A stretch of 64,000 bases of DNA from Locusta migratoria. Taxonomy: Eukaryota; Arthropoda; Insecta; Orthoptera; Acrididae. This document shows positions 1 through 10,534 of the stretch, in pieces; the first letter of the stretch is position 1, and each line of letters begins with the position of its first letter. The stretch is from positions 544,084,758-544,148,757 of the forward strand of contig CM048745.1 of assembly GCA_026315105.1 (NCBI GenBank), written 5' to 3'. The position numbers and the translations under genes were made by a program. The notes under the pieces are model-generated. The model ran no database searches and was not told where the DNA came from. It saw only the letters and a program-made list of their open reading frames with translations.

Positions 1-1861
1 CGAAATTTGGAGCACATCTCTTTGAATTGATAAACCAGATAAGTCAAAAGCATCTAGTCCAAAAATGTTCTGTGTCGATTTGGCCTGAGGAACTACAAAA
101 GCAACTGTTTTTGTTACACCTTGAAAAGAGGCGGGCAGGCTACACGTTCCTAGCACGGGAATATTTTCACCTGTATAAGCTGTTAACACTTGCTGTGACG
201 GCGACAATTTTGGCGAACCCAGAAGTTCATAAGTATCTTTATTTATTAATGTGACAGCGGAACCAGTATCAAGCTGAAATTGCACCGTCTTATTTTCTAT
301 GAAGAGAGTCACAAACATTTTTTGCTTGCGGCGCTCGACAGGTGCGCGAATGTGGGCAACGTCTGCTACGGTTTGTTTACTGCGCTTGCGCGGGCCGCGT
401 AGTGAAGTAAGCGGCGCAGACTCGGCACGCAGCGGATTAACAACACTGTCACTAGATGGCACTACCGCCGGATCGGCGTCCGCGCAAGCATGCGAAGCTA
501 CTCCAGATGTACTAACTACTGCACTACACTTTTGAGTAGCTACTTGATGTCCACTGTCACTAGCTACACAGTACTGGGCACTATTACAAGGAGCAGTTGC
601 AGAAGTCACTATTTTCACTACAGGAATGCACTGTTCATAGTCTTTTTGCTTGTCCCGAACCCTTTTCCGTTGCACTGTTTTACGCGCTCGTCGGCGCTTG
701 CTACGTGGTGCACTATATAGTTTTGCCATAGGCGCAGAACTACTTTCTTGCAATTGAGATCCAAGGAAAGCACTGTTCAATTCCACAGCCCGTATAACAT
801 TTACAGAATGAACTGTTCTCGCATTGTTCCTAACGGTACCGTTCTTGGAATTTTTGTTTTGCATACACACTGTCTGTACGTGTCCTGATTTGCCACATTG
901 ATACCAGGTCGCGTTGCGATTAGGGCATTGTGCATGCTTGTGGCGAGATACACACTGAGGGCAAGATTTACGTACATTTTTCTGAAATGAGCGTTGGCGC
1001 CCGTTATTCAAATCACTGTTTCTAACACGACGGGGCGACCTTTGTGTCGCACTTTTACACTGGCTACTGTTCACTGACTGTTCAGCACGGCCGGTAGAAT
1101 TAAGAGAATCACTAGTGCTATACTGAGAACTACGGCTAGGAAAGCGTCCGTTGCGGCGCACTGAATTAACACTGTGGCTTTGCATTTCTACATCTGCTAA
1201 GTCAAAAGTATCATGCGCATCTATAAGCTGCAGTACACTGTCTAATGAGGGATCAGACTGTTTCAGAATTGCTGCTCTAATTCTGGGGTCCTGAATATTC
1301 TGCGTAATCGCATCCCTCAACATCAAGTCACTACACGAAAGTCCACAAGAGCAAGTAAATTTACATTTGCGGGTTAAGCCCTTCAATTCCGTAATCCACT
1401 CTCGGTGTGACTGCTGCGGTAATTTTTTAAGTCTGAAAAATCGGTACCGTGCCGCAGCTACGAGAACTTTTCTCTCATAATGAGCATTTAGTGCCTCTAC
1501 AATTTGTTCAAAGTCTACATCACGAGGAGATAAGTCGGGGAAAAGTTTTTTCAGTAACACGAAGGTGTTGGTGCCCACCACAGATAATAGCAGATGCTTC
1601 ACTTTCTGACCTGTAATTTGATGAGCCGCGACGAGTTCTTGAAACTGTGCGAAGTAGTCGCTCCATTCTTCCTCACGTTCGTCGTACTGGCGGAAGGGTT
1701 GGGAGCGGTGCAGCGGCAGGTGTGGGCTGCTGAAGCGGCGGCTGTTGTTGTTGGTTAGCTGCTTGCGTTGTGAGCTGGGCCACAGCCGGTAGGAGTTGTG
1801 TTATTTGCGCCCTCTGTAACTGAATAATTTCCATTAAGTTTGGGTTCGGGGTAGTGGCCAT
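1..1861 (-). CDS. Ty3/gypsy-like gag-protease, open off the left edge, one frame break near its start
   Basis: Read on the minus strand, one frame has no stop from 1800 down to base 1 (600 codons), so the gene continues beyond the window. In order: a Gag body (about 1690-1180), a Cys/His cluster at about 980-860 (CPQC, then CGKSGH with four-residue spacing to a Cys), and a retroviral-type aspartyl protease with DTGSA at 256-270. The likely start ATG at 1859-1861 begins a 62-codon N-terminus in another frame that stops at 1673; the two frames overlap at 1673-1800, so a single-base indel near 1690-1740 probably broke the start. The codon where the first Cys of the second zinc knuckle is expected reads TGG (Trp). 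The role of the family is particle assembly and self-cleavage during retrotransposition. Reverse transcriptase and integrase would lie left of the window. Confidence 0.85.
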
Positions 1862-2080
1862 GCTGACCGATTAGGCGCCGTGCATACAAGTAAATTATAA
1901 CAAAACACAAATGCAATATGAAAGAGGACGCTCTGCAACAAAAAAGTCCACAAAACACGTAACTGAAAACGTTCCCCCAAAAATCTTATAATAAGGGTGG
2001 GTGGGCGGGAGCAATTTCTGCGTGCTCCGACTGCTGCTGTCTGGCTGCTGCAAGCGGGCTGGTCCAAGGTTCTATCCCAT

Positions 2081-2091
2081 CCTCGTCGCCA
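2081..2091 (-). other. Primer-binding site of the gypsy-like element
   Basis: On the minus strand the LTR end (ACACAAAA) is followed after one base by TGGCGACGAGG, the usual form of a tRNA primer-binding site starting TGG. The gag start lies about 220 bp downstream. Which tRNA primes is not determined. Confidence 0.6.
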
Positions 2092-2092
2092 C

Positions 2093-2563
2093 TTTTGTGT
2101 CCCTGCCTCGTCGCCGCTTTTGTGTCCCAGCCCCGTCGTAGGTGTCGGTGGCCGAGTGGAATGAGACCGACACAGGAATAAAGATAGCACGCTGGTGCCG
2201 GTACGGAGGGGAGCAGCCAGAAACTATAAACACTAGAGTAAATCAGAACGAGATATATATTGCACAGAATTTATACAATACTTAACTTTTACATAGTACT
2301 GCAGAGTGTTGATACATAGTTGAGCTAGAGTCCTGCCTAGTGCCTGTACAATAGCCAAGTCTTCACTGGTGCCTATCTGATTCCGAAGGTCCTAACTGGT
2401 TGCTATCTCAGTCCGAAGTGAACGATGTCGTTCACTGGTGGCCACGAGCGGAGTTGCCGCAGAGGGCGCTCGTGGCTGTCGTCGTAAGAACGCCGCGCCG
2501 TGCGTGCATGGCGGCGCGCGGCGAAAGTAGGTGGCGCGCACTTTGGACTTGTGCGACACCACA
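2093..2563 (-). repeat. 5' LTR of the gypsy-like element (471 bp)
   Basis: Read on the minus strand it begins TGTGGTGTCGCAC at 2563 and ends ACACAAAA at 2093. It matches the solo LTR at 8082-8550 over its full length with only scattered differences, roughly 96% by eye. It holds a TATA-like stretch (TATAAATTC) and two strong hairpins: GCCACGAGCG paired with CGCTCGTGGC (2441-2450/2467-2476) and GTGAACGA paired with TCGTTCAC (2418-2435). Its last 26 bp or so repeat the LTR/primer-site junction. As 5' LTR it should supply the promoter for the gag frame. Confidence 0.85.
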
Positions 2564-2939
2564 GAGAGTACCCGTTTGCTTGAAGGCTTTTACCCAGCGT
2601 GACATTGTGCTGTACGGCAATGCTGATTCTTCACACGCCTCTTGAAGATCTTGAATACACTGTCGTGCCTTAGGCCCTGTGGCTCATTCAATCCTAACCG
2701 TTGTTCCTGTTTCGTAAACATAGTGACACCGTAAAGTTAAACCACTCGCTCCCAAGTGGCTGTGTTTCCCTAGATTGTGAGCACGCCGGTGACGTGGAAC
2801 GGGTGTGTCCATTGGCACGAACACTAGGACGGCAGTGTTTTTCGGCACGTAACGCTGCAACAGAATAACCATAAGTAATTGATTATAACATACAGGCAGT
2901 TGCCTCGGCCGCTCGAATTTGGGGGAGGGGGGGGGGGCA

Positions 2940-3050
2940 GCCGGCCGCGGTGGCCAAGGGGACTGCGGCGCGTCAGTCACGGTCTGCACGGCCACAACAG
3001 GTCGGGGGTTCGAATCCGCCCTCGGGCATGGATATTTCGTCTTGCGCGAT
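2940..3050 (+). mobile_element. tRNA-derived SINE (family A), truncated head
   Basis: Starts GCCGGCCGCGGTGGCC, has an A-box-like TGGCCAAGGGG and a B box GGTTCGAATCC, then CTCGGGCATGGATATTT. The body after about 3050 is lost. Full copies of the same family lie at 34366, 40533, 55456 and elsewhere. Confidence 0.8.
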
Positions 3051-3309
3051 GAACTCTCGTGCGCTCGCGATGCGGTTTACTTTGCTGTTGCGCTGCGGTT
3101 CCAGGAGCGATGAATTCCCAGTTACTACATATAGACAGAGGAACCAGGGTTGCCAGATCTCCGGGCGCCCCTCGGAGTGCCCGGGTTTGGAATGAATTCT
3201 CCGGGTCTACGGGCCAATGACTCTCATCTCCGGGCTTGAATGTAACCTTCATCTTAACCTCTTATTTACGACGCTTTTTAAGTTCTATGCTCATGTAGCG
3301 ACGATCTAC

Positions 3310-3443
3310 ATCGAACTTAACGTAACTTAAACTAAGGACGAACACCACATCCATGCCCTAGGGAGGGATTCGAACCTCTGACGGGAGCAGCCTCGCGCAC
3401 CGTGGCAACACGCCTCAGTGCGCTCGGCCATTCCCGGCCGGCT
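3310..3443 (-). mobile_element. SINE family A, minus strand, body truncated
   Basis: Reverse complement of CCGGCCGGGAATGGCCGAGCG at the right end, a B box (GGTTCGAATCC) and GGGCATGGATG. The 3' body stops at about 3310. It sits inside the hAT element at 3145-4083, so it inserted later than that element. Confidence 0.75.
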
Positions 3444-3720
3444 CCTCTCTAATTATGAATAACTTTATATAAATGTCAATTTCTTATTGCAACAAAACGC
3501 TACTTTTATATTCTTCCTCTGAAAACTTTTCATTGTTGCGTCGGTAGTAATCGGCTAGCGCATTATTAAGCAAACACTGTTGCGGCAACGTGTCAGCTGG
3601 CGACGTCTATGATTTGTGTTCGTTCGTTCATTGTTTATCAGTTTACCGGCAATTTTTGGAATACTTGGATCGTGTGTGAACAGACAAGCTTACATTAACT
3701 CAGATTAGTGAGTAATAACA

Positions 3721-3960
3721 GTGAAATGAAGAGACGGTATCTAAGTTCGTTCCATGAAGAATGGTTTCAGGAAGAAAATTATAAAGAGTGGCTCAAAAAG
3801 TCGATACTGATGAGTGTATGTGTAAGTGCAGAATATGCAGTATCTCATTTACTGTTAAGTACGGCGTAGTGAAAGCGAATATTACTACACAAAAGAAAAA
3901 TCAGTCGCTTCTTAATATCTTGCTGAAACAATTTTCTGTAGAAGACGACATTCCTGGTTG
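3721..3960 (+). pseudogene. Broken BED-like zinc-finger N-terminus of a hAT-type transposase
   Basis: Two frames together read as one N-terminus: KRRYLSSFHEEWFQEENYKEWLKK in the first (from about 3729), then VDTDECMCKCRICSISF with a CxxC pair in the second (from about 3800). A frameshift falls at about 3797-3803. The arrangement (FxEEW, W-hydrophobic-K, CxxC, later H) resembles the zinc-finger N-terminus of hAT-related transposases and ZMYM-like proteins. It ends in the G-rich tract at about 3960 and has no catalytic domain. It fits as the transposase relic of the surrounding hAT element. Confidence 0.5.
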
Positions 3961-4741
3961 GGGAGGGGGGGGGGGGGAGTTGGTCGCAGTTGGATTGGGT
4001 GGGGGGGGGGGGAGTCATTGGCCAAGGGGGAGGGGGACACGTCTGGTCTCCGGGCCTGCCTCGTGTTCAATCTGGCAACCCTAAGAGCAACAGCCAAGAG
4101 AGAAGACGCAAGTCATTGTTACATGCATTCTGTTTGACTCTTCAGAATTTTGCTAATGATCAAAGCTGGCGTACCACCAGTCATATCGGTTGGAGCGCCC
4201 CCACGGCTTCGCGCAGTCCGCTGCTCTGCGGTCTCTGTATTGTACAGTGGGCGCTTAAGCCCACACACATCATCAGGGGTAAAAAAGAGTAGAAGGTTTA
4301 GGGCGTCAAATAACAAAAGGCGTGGCTTACATTTGTACATAAACAAAGGGGAAAATTCAATAAATCATTTTTCACGTAAGCCCTTGTGTATATTATTGCT
4401 GCCTTCAGGTTATCAGTTTATTAGTAAGAAAGATCCCTTTCTATTTGTTTATAATGACGCCATACATAATTATTCTTAGGTGAAAGTACGATTTTATGAT
4501 GCACAAAGACATTGTGAGTTTGTGCCTTCCTCATTGAAGAGACACTAAGAAAAATAGCGAGCTTCAAGTTTATTGCTTAACTTGCTGAATGGTACAATAT
4601 GTTGTTCGAAGTAATTTTAACTAGCAGACTTCCTCAATCAAAATAAACTGATCTTAATGCTGCAACGAATCCTCTGATAAAAGCAAAAGCCTTTCTTGAT
4701 GAATGTAGAATTTATTTGGGATTTGAAAAAAAAAAATCCTG

Positions 4742-5401
4742 GCAGAGACAAGAGAAATTTCAGAAGCAGCCATTTTCATCAGATATGGAACCAGGCATAA
4801 GAAAAGACAGTTTGGTTATAAAGCAGAAGATGACGAAGAAAATAATTTCAAAATTAATTTTTATTTCGCAATGTGGGGTACTGCATTAAATTCAACTGAC
4901 GAAAGATTTCATAAGATTAACAACGTAAATCGTGTATTTGGCTGTCTGTACAATATACATGATGTACAAAACAAAACTCCCAAAGCTTTTCTTGAAGAAT
5001 GTCATAATCTGGAAGAGTCTCTAAATCACAAAGACTCTAAAGATATTGATGCTACTGATGTACGCAATGAATTGCAAGCCATTGCTAGAAGAGCACCCAA
5101 TAACCCATGGCCACATGACGTTCTGAGATATATTTGTAAAAATGGACTTATAGATATTGTACCTAATTTAATTAGTGCACAAAGAATGTTGCTTACTCTT
5201 CATGATTCTGTAACCAGTGGTGAGCGCAACTTCTCGAAATTAAAACTCATAAAAACTTATGTGCGATCTACGATGACTGAAGAAAGACTTGTGGGGTTGG
5301 CAACTTTGTCAACTGAACGAGAAACAGCAGACACAATTGATTTAAAGGAGATGGTCTCAGTTTTTGCATTAGCCAAGGCAAGAAAAATGAAATTTGTGTG
5401 A
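4742..5401 (+). pseudogene. hAT transposase C-terminal half with dimerisation domain
   Basis: The longest ATG frame is 4871-5401 (176 codons), but the same frame is open and transposase-like back to about 4742, before which stops appear. The typical hAT run (Y-A-D-D-E-E-N then F) lies at 4800-4860. The C-terminal dimerisation domain is at residues about 105-150 of the 4871 frame: LLTLHDSVTSGERNFSKLKL, then an RSTM-EERL motif. The N-terminal half, including most of the RNase-H-like core, is missing or scrambled. Family role: cut-and-paste transposition with 8-bp duplications. Whether it once belonged to the neighbouring hAT ends is unknown. Confidence 0.8.
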
Positions 5402-6120
5402 CTCTTAGTATAATGAAGCTTACTATTCTATCAATTATTGTAAACTATCAAGCAAACCTCTTTTAAAAGAAAAAAATTAAAAATCTTGAAAAAGTAACAT
5501 TTTAATGGGGAAATATGTTTATGTCATGTATATGTTGTGATTACGTATTTGAATAAAAAAAAGATGCAATGTGTATTTTACATTGATGTTTTATTGCGAT
5601 TTCATTGAATGGGGCGCCATTAAAATAATTTTGAATAACAGTGATTTTCCGTCTTTGCAACTACAATAAAAATGCGATTTTTTCACACCAGACGCGTTTC
5701 GTTTTATTGAATGTAAAACTTCTTCAGTGGTCTGAAATAATAGAAATCTACAGTTTGTTTTGTGTTTAGATCGAAAACAGTTCTTAAATGGACCCAGAAA
5801 AGTAGACCTAATGTTTGGTACTTAGGGAAACTTTGTCTTCTTTTCGCTTCACATCTTGGAATGCCGGTCTGTTTAATGCAATACCGCCGGTTCTTCATGC
5901 TGGGTCGTTTTCTCACTACTTTCACTGTCACTGTTTCACTGTTCATAGTTGTTTTCCACAGATCAGAAGTGTTTGTTTTAACTGATTCTGTTCAGTGTGT
6001 TATTGGAGTGTTGCCAACCTCACAAATATAGTTCTTTCTCTATGTTTTATAATAAATTATGTTTCGGTGTGTTTAGTTTTGATGTAAGCGGATTGTATAT
6101 ATTTAATGGGAACGGTATTA
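5402..6120. other. AT-rich stretch with no recognised gene
   Basis: Contains A-rich runs, GGGGCGCCATT at about 5611 that might be a hAT end, and AT-rich unique sequence. No coding signal I can support. Confidence 0.4.
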
Positions 6121-6370
6121 TTATTATTATTTAATTTTTTTGTTTTTTATTACTATTATATTGTTATAATTGTGGTTATTATTAGTGGGGGGTTGAGTAG
6201 TAGGGAAAGATGACTGAATGGTGGTTGGATGTGGTAAGGTGTGATGTGAAGTGAGATTTAAGACAAAAGTGATGGATATGAGGTGTGGTGCAGTAATATT
6301 AAACTCCTGGGTGGTGGTAATGCAAGTAGTGTGCATGTGCGTGTGTGTGTGTGGGGGGGGGGGGGGGTTG
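6121..6370. repeat. TTA/T-rich, then GT-rich tract ending in a run of G
   Basis: 6121-6190 is T/A rich with TTA repeats; 6336-6367 is GTGTGTGTGTG followed by about 15 G. The same GTGTGTG-then-G arrangement recurs at about 11079-11101. Confidence 0.7.
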
Positions 6371-6474
6371 TATATTTTGTTGAATCCGGTATGTGATGTA
6401 GGGTAACAGTGAGGGGAACGAGGTTGAGTGTTTGTTGGCAGGGAGCGAGAAATAATTTGTCTAGGGCGCGAAAT

Positions 6475-6491
6475 TGTTGAGGCCGGCCCTG
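6475..6491. mobile_element. Single hAT-like terminus (GGCCGGCCCTG)
   Basis: Read in reverse it starts CAGGGCCGGCC followed by TCGCGCCCTAG, like the ends of the composite at 58461-62883. No partner end or flanking duplication was found nearby. Confidence 0.35.
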
Positions 6492-6659
6492 GATACAGGT
6501 TCTGCTTCCTAAACGAAGAAAAAATATGTAAGATGGGAGATGTACAATTTTGCAGCAATACCACTGCTTAGCAAATAGGCGCATTCTGCCCTGAAAGTGG
6601 TCACCGTGGAATTCTTCCAGTCCAGTGCAAAGTGAGTCAAGACTGCATTCATTTCTCTG

Positions 6660-6900
6660 GCACTAGCCGGGCCTGGTAAACGGGCAGCGGGCGACTTTAA
6701 TCAGCCCGTTATATTGCGTGGCTGCGACGGGAGCAGGAGCGGGCGGCGCGTAACGAACCACGTGTTAGCCGCCGGTTTTATTGACAAAAGCCGCCACTTC
6801 AAAAGGGCATCGGCGGATCAGAAAATTATTTTTATCGATCGCAGCGGCACGCGTTATACCGGCGCCCCACACACACACAGAGACACAGTACGTCGTCACA
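6660..6900. other. GC-rich, CpG-rich segment of unknown nature
   Basis: Base composition differs sharply from the AT-rich surroundings and CpG is frequent. No gene model is apparent; it could be a TE leader or a fragment of one. Confidence 0.3.
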
Positions 6901-7505
6901 TAAACTCGTTTGTCATGTGGTGAAATTGGTTTTCCAGGCTACTTTAGCGCATTCATTGTGTAAGCACCGAGGGCCTTCAATAATGCAACTACCGTATGGC
7001 CTAGTGTTGCCTAGTATCGCTACTTCACAGTGGCCAACACCGGCCGCCATCCAATCCATTATTGTTGATAACAATCTAACATCACCCGCTGGCTCTCGCT
7101 GGCACAATTTTAACTCAGCTGATATCGCCAGCTGCAGATAATTTTTTTGCAAATTACGTTTACTTATGCAAATCACTTTAGCCGCGTTATTCAGTTCGCC
7201 AAAGCGAAAAACTGCGATGGAACTCATCGGATGAGTACCTAGGCAAGCGTAAAATGAGAATAACGTGACACACGTAATTATGAATGCTGTGTTAAATCTT
7301 GCGTTTCAGTGTGGTACGTTAGCATGTTAGTAAATGTGTATGAACTGTGATTCAGTTTGAGTCAGCAGTGTATTATAAAATTTCGTTTAAAATAATTGTT
7401 TGAATCATAACATGAGCATAAAATAACAACAAGTAAATATAGTCAAATTATTAGAGACATGCTGAGAGAATCAGATTTAAAAATGTAGTTGTAAATAGAA
7501 ATTTA

Positions 7506-7701
7506 CTAACCCTGAGACTCTTTTCTGTCTCTAACATGTCAAAGACATTAAAGATAAAGGTGAAGTATTGAATTAAAATTTGTAATGCCGCCAGGAATCG
7601 AACCCGGCCCTCCATACTCAATGCGTCTTGAATAATTTAATTCAGTGCTTCACCTTTATCTTTAATGTCTTTGACATGTTCGAGACGGAAAACAGGGTTA
7701 G
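7506..7701. mobile_element. Fold-back MITE with a tRNA-like segment in the loop
   Basis: CTAACCCTG at the left and CAGGGTTAG at the right open two arms of about 65-70 bp that pair almost throughout (arm core ACATGTCAAAGACATT). Ends TA|ACCCTG and CAGGGT|TA are compatible with a TA duplication. The loop at about 7590-7632 holds, on the minus strand, GGGTTCGATTCC, a consensus B box of a tRNA T-arm. Confidence 0.75.
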
Positions 7702-7989
7702 CCGTCTATTATGTACAGCGTGTGGTATCTGCCTCTGAAACTTTTAACAGTGATAGGAATGTAGTTTAAATTGATTTGGACGCAGCTGGTTTCAACGATT
7801 CCAATGCACGATAGAAAAAACTATTGTTCCATTTAAAAAATTATATATTTGTGCTGTAACTCTTTCGAAAATGATACAATAAACTATGTTCATAGCTCCG
7901 CAGAAAGTGTAACATTTCTGGTGTTGACCTACCGCATTCAAATTTCCCGTCACCTATTATTTTATAAGTTACAGAGGCAAACAAAGTGA

Positions 7990-7990
7990 A

Positions 7991-8064
<74 letters not shown>
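7990..8064. repeat. Self-complementary microsatellite (CA)n(TA)n(TG)n
   Basis: About nine CA, then about nine TA, then about nineteen TG dinucleotides in direct succession. The CA and TG blocks are complementary and TA is self-complementary, so the whole tract can form a hairpin or cruciform. Confidence 0.95.
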
Positions 8065-8069
<5 letters not shown>

Positions 8070-8081
8070 CAAAAACACAGC

Positions 8082-8550
8082 TGTGGTGTCGCACAAGTCC
8101 AAGGTGCGCGCCACCTACTTTCGCCGCGCGCCGCCATGCACGCACGGCGCGGCGTTCTTACGACGACAGCCACGAGCGCCCTCTGCTGCAACTCCGCTCG
8201 TGGCCACCACTGAACGACATCGTTCACTTGGGACTGAGATAGCAACCAGTTAAGACCTTCGGAATCAGATAGGCACCAGTGAAGACTTGGCTATCGTACA
8301 GGCACTAGGCAGGACTCTAGCTCAACTATGTATCTGCAGTACTGAGCAATGTAAAAGTTAAGTATTGTATAAATTCTGTGCAATATATATCTCGTTCTAA
8401 TTTACTCTAGTGTTTCTAGTTTCTGGCTGCTCCCCTCCGTACCTGCACCAGCGTGCTATCTTTATTCCTGTGTCGGTCTCATTCCACTCGGCCACCGACA
8501 CCTACGACGGAAACGAGACACAAAAGCGGCGACGAGGCTGGGACACAAAA
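8082..8550 (+). mobile_element. Solo LTR of the gypsy-like element, with 5-bp target duplication
   Basis: Runs from TGTGGTGTCGCAC to GGGACACAAAA (469 bp) and is nearly identical to the LTR at 2093-2563 but inverted relative to it. ACAGC occurs immediately before (8077-8081) and after (8551-8555), the 5-bp duplication expected of Ty3/gypsy integration. No internal element sequence follows, so this is a solo LTR left by LTR-LTR recombination. The same two hairpins are present (8169-8204 and 8211-8226). Confidence 0.85.
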
Positions 8551-8555
8551 ACAGC

Positions 8556-9591
8556 GACAATTGAAATTCGCAGTTTATGTTTTTCTCAAATTTATCAATT
8601 TTCAGGTGCATTTTACAAAAGTTTAATTCGTAAAACATTATCCTGAGAAGTCCGAACACGACAAAAAAAAAAAAAAAAAAAAAAAAAGCGAGGCAAACCG
8701 ATCCAGCATTCTAAAATTTTGGTGTGAACATATGAAATATGGTTTCATTTTTAAATATAAACCGTATTATGCATCACTAGACCAAGCTACGTTTCTTTGA
8801 AATGTCTGGTTTCAGTGCATTCGGTTTGAAAACAACACAACCTGTTTGGGAAAAAATCACCCTTATCGTTGTAGCAAAGGTTGCCATGAAATATTGGAAA
8901 AGTGAAATATTGACTCTCAGTTTTGCAACAATAGACCAAGAACCTCTTCGCGGCTTCTCGTCTAGTGATGTGAGAACTCTAGTTCACAATATCCTAAAAA
9001 CACCAAAAAAGGCACAAAATTCAAAGAAAGATGACATGCTCGTAACCAAGAATAATACGAGTTCCGAAACGTCGTATTTTGATTTACAAAGAACGTTTCT
9101 TCTGACTAGTATTCCTACAAACACTGTATACCACAAAAGTTGTGTTTGTATAATTTAGGTACTTGGTGGCAAGGACAGCAAAGGCAACTGCTATGAATGT
9201 CCGTGGAGCCCAGGAGAATGGTAACTGTCTGAAAAAAGACATATTAAAGAGAATATTACTGCTAAGCAACTTATGCTTTGATCACATTCTTGTAGAGGCC
9301 AAATCTGTAAAATCGAAAAGAGAGAATTCATTAGAATTGAAACTCTAGGAAAAGAAATAATAAACTGCAAAGTTGACTCACAAAAACAAAGTGTAAATGG
9401 GCTGAAAAGTAGAAAAGTAGGACTAAGAGACAACCATCTGAGAATTTTATGAAAAGAGAGTTTGGCCAAGAAACTGCAGCTGAAGTAAGAGTTCAGTAAA
9501 AAAGAAAGAAGAGAAAGACCTTCTTGTAATCCACTTAGCTGAGCTGAACAATTAACTCCCAGGAGGAAAGGTGATTGCTCAAGAAAAGCTT
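8556..9591. other. Unassigned; A23 tract at about 8665-8687
   Basis: A poly-A run suggests the end of an old retrotransposed sequence, but I recognise neither side. A 118-codon frame at 8802-9158 shows no motif I know. Confidence 0.35.
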
Positions 9592-9842
9592 AAACTTACA
9601 GAGACAAGAAATTACAATTAGTTTCATTATTCACAATCTATTTCGAAGTCGTCTTCTATGTTAACAGCAATCTGAAACGACTGGTACATTTGTCTTGCAT
9701 GATGAAGATGCAAGACAAATGTACCAGTCGTTTCAGAGTGCTGGTAACATGGACCACGACATCGATGGTTTCATTGCCAAGTTGACTTCGACATAGATTG
9801 AGAATAATGAAACGAATTGTAATTTCTTGTTTCTGTAAGTTT
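9592..9842. mobile_element. Fold-back element (251 bp palindrome)
   Basis: Arms start AAACTTACAG and end CTGTAAGTTT. The inner 28 bp pair perfectly (9671-9698 with 9709-9736) around a 10-base loop; outer parts pair imperfectly, with an extra stretch of about 20 bp in the right arm. No coding capacity: a MITE or fold-back element. Confidence 0.8.
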
Positions 9843-10534
9843 TATTTACTTCAATCTCACTGAGGTTATACAGTAGGCCCTGTGTCGAACGTAAGGAAGG
9901 CTAGCTTTAATTATTTATGAATTATTTGTCTCATGTTATTTGCATTTTTGCAATTATTTTATGTTTCACCCAAACAATACAAGGTATATGTATTCTGCAG
10001 TTACAGTTTTGGTACTCCTAGCGTTTATTTTTTCAATGATTTTTACCTTGCGAAATATAATTCGCTTTTTATTTGAGTTTTGTTTTCAAATGAATGAAAT
10101 CTGCATATTTTTTCAGATCATGAAAGGCAGAATGAGGGCAAAGGACTTCGATGTCGTTTAGTCCACCGATACACAGCAAAAGCTCATAAGCGGCAAATAG
10201 TGTTGTTTACAAAGTATTAGATGGAGGTTCAGCTACTAAGTGAAACATTAATAATACCTCCTTCGTACTTAAAAATTAGGATACTTCAATAATAAATACA
10301 TTTCTTAGGGAGAGGAACTTTGGGTTCATTTATCTCAGTCATGACACGTTGGCTTATGTTCTAGTTATGGATAACACTAGCCACATAAAGATGAGGGTAA
10401 TTTGAACACTGGCCTTTACCATTCAACACCGTGACCACATAACGAAGACAGCACCGCTCTTTCAGTTTTCTCATTGTTGCACATTTTACATTTGAACAGT
10501 TACTATTTCTCAGCCAAAATTGTCCATTTTTCGG

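Larger units (their letters stand above)
3145..4083 (+). mobile_element. Decayed hAT transposon with TIRs and 8-bp target duplication
   Basis: The left end reads CAGGGTTGCCAGATC and the right end ATCTGGCAACCCT, a 13-bp inverted match. Flanks are AGAGGAAC (3137-3144) and AGAGCAAC (4084-4091), a 7/8 match to the 8-bp duplication expected of hAT elements. CTCCGGGC motifs recur below both ends. The 939-bp interior carries a SINE (3310-3443), a broken zinc-finger coding remnant and G-rich tracts, so it is a non-autonomous or deleted copy. Confidence 0.75.

Noticed and set aside
4190..5625. GGAGCGCCCCC (4192) and GGGGCGCCATT (5611) as ends of the hAT carrying the 4871-5401 frame
   Set aside because: Short GC match only and no 8-bp duplication next to it.
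8027..8253. Frames of 71-74 codons starting in Cys-Val repeats
   Set aside because: They translate the GT microsatellite and then the LTR; no real protein.
8802..9158. 118-codon frame as a host gene
   Set aside because: No domain, no codon or splice support, AT-rich surroundings.
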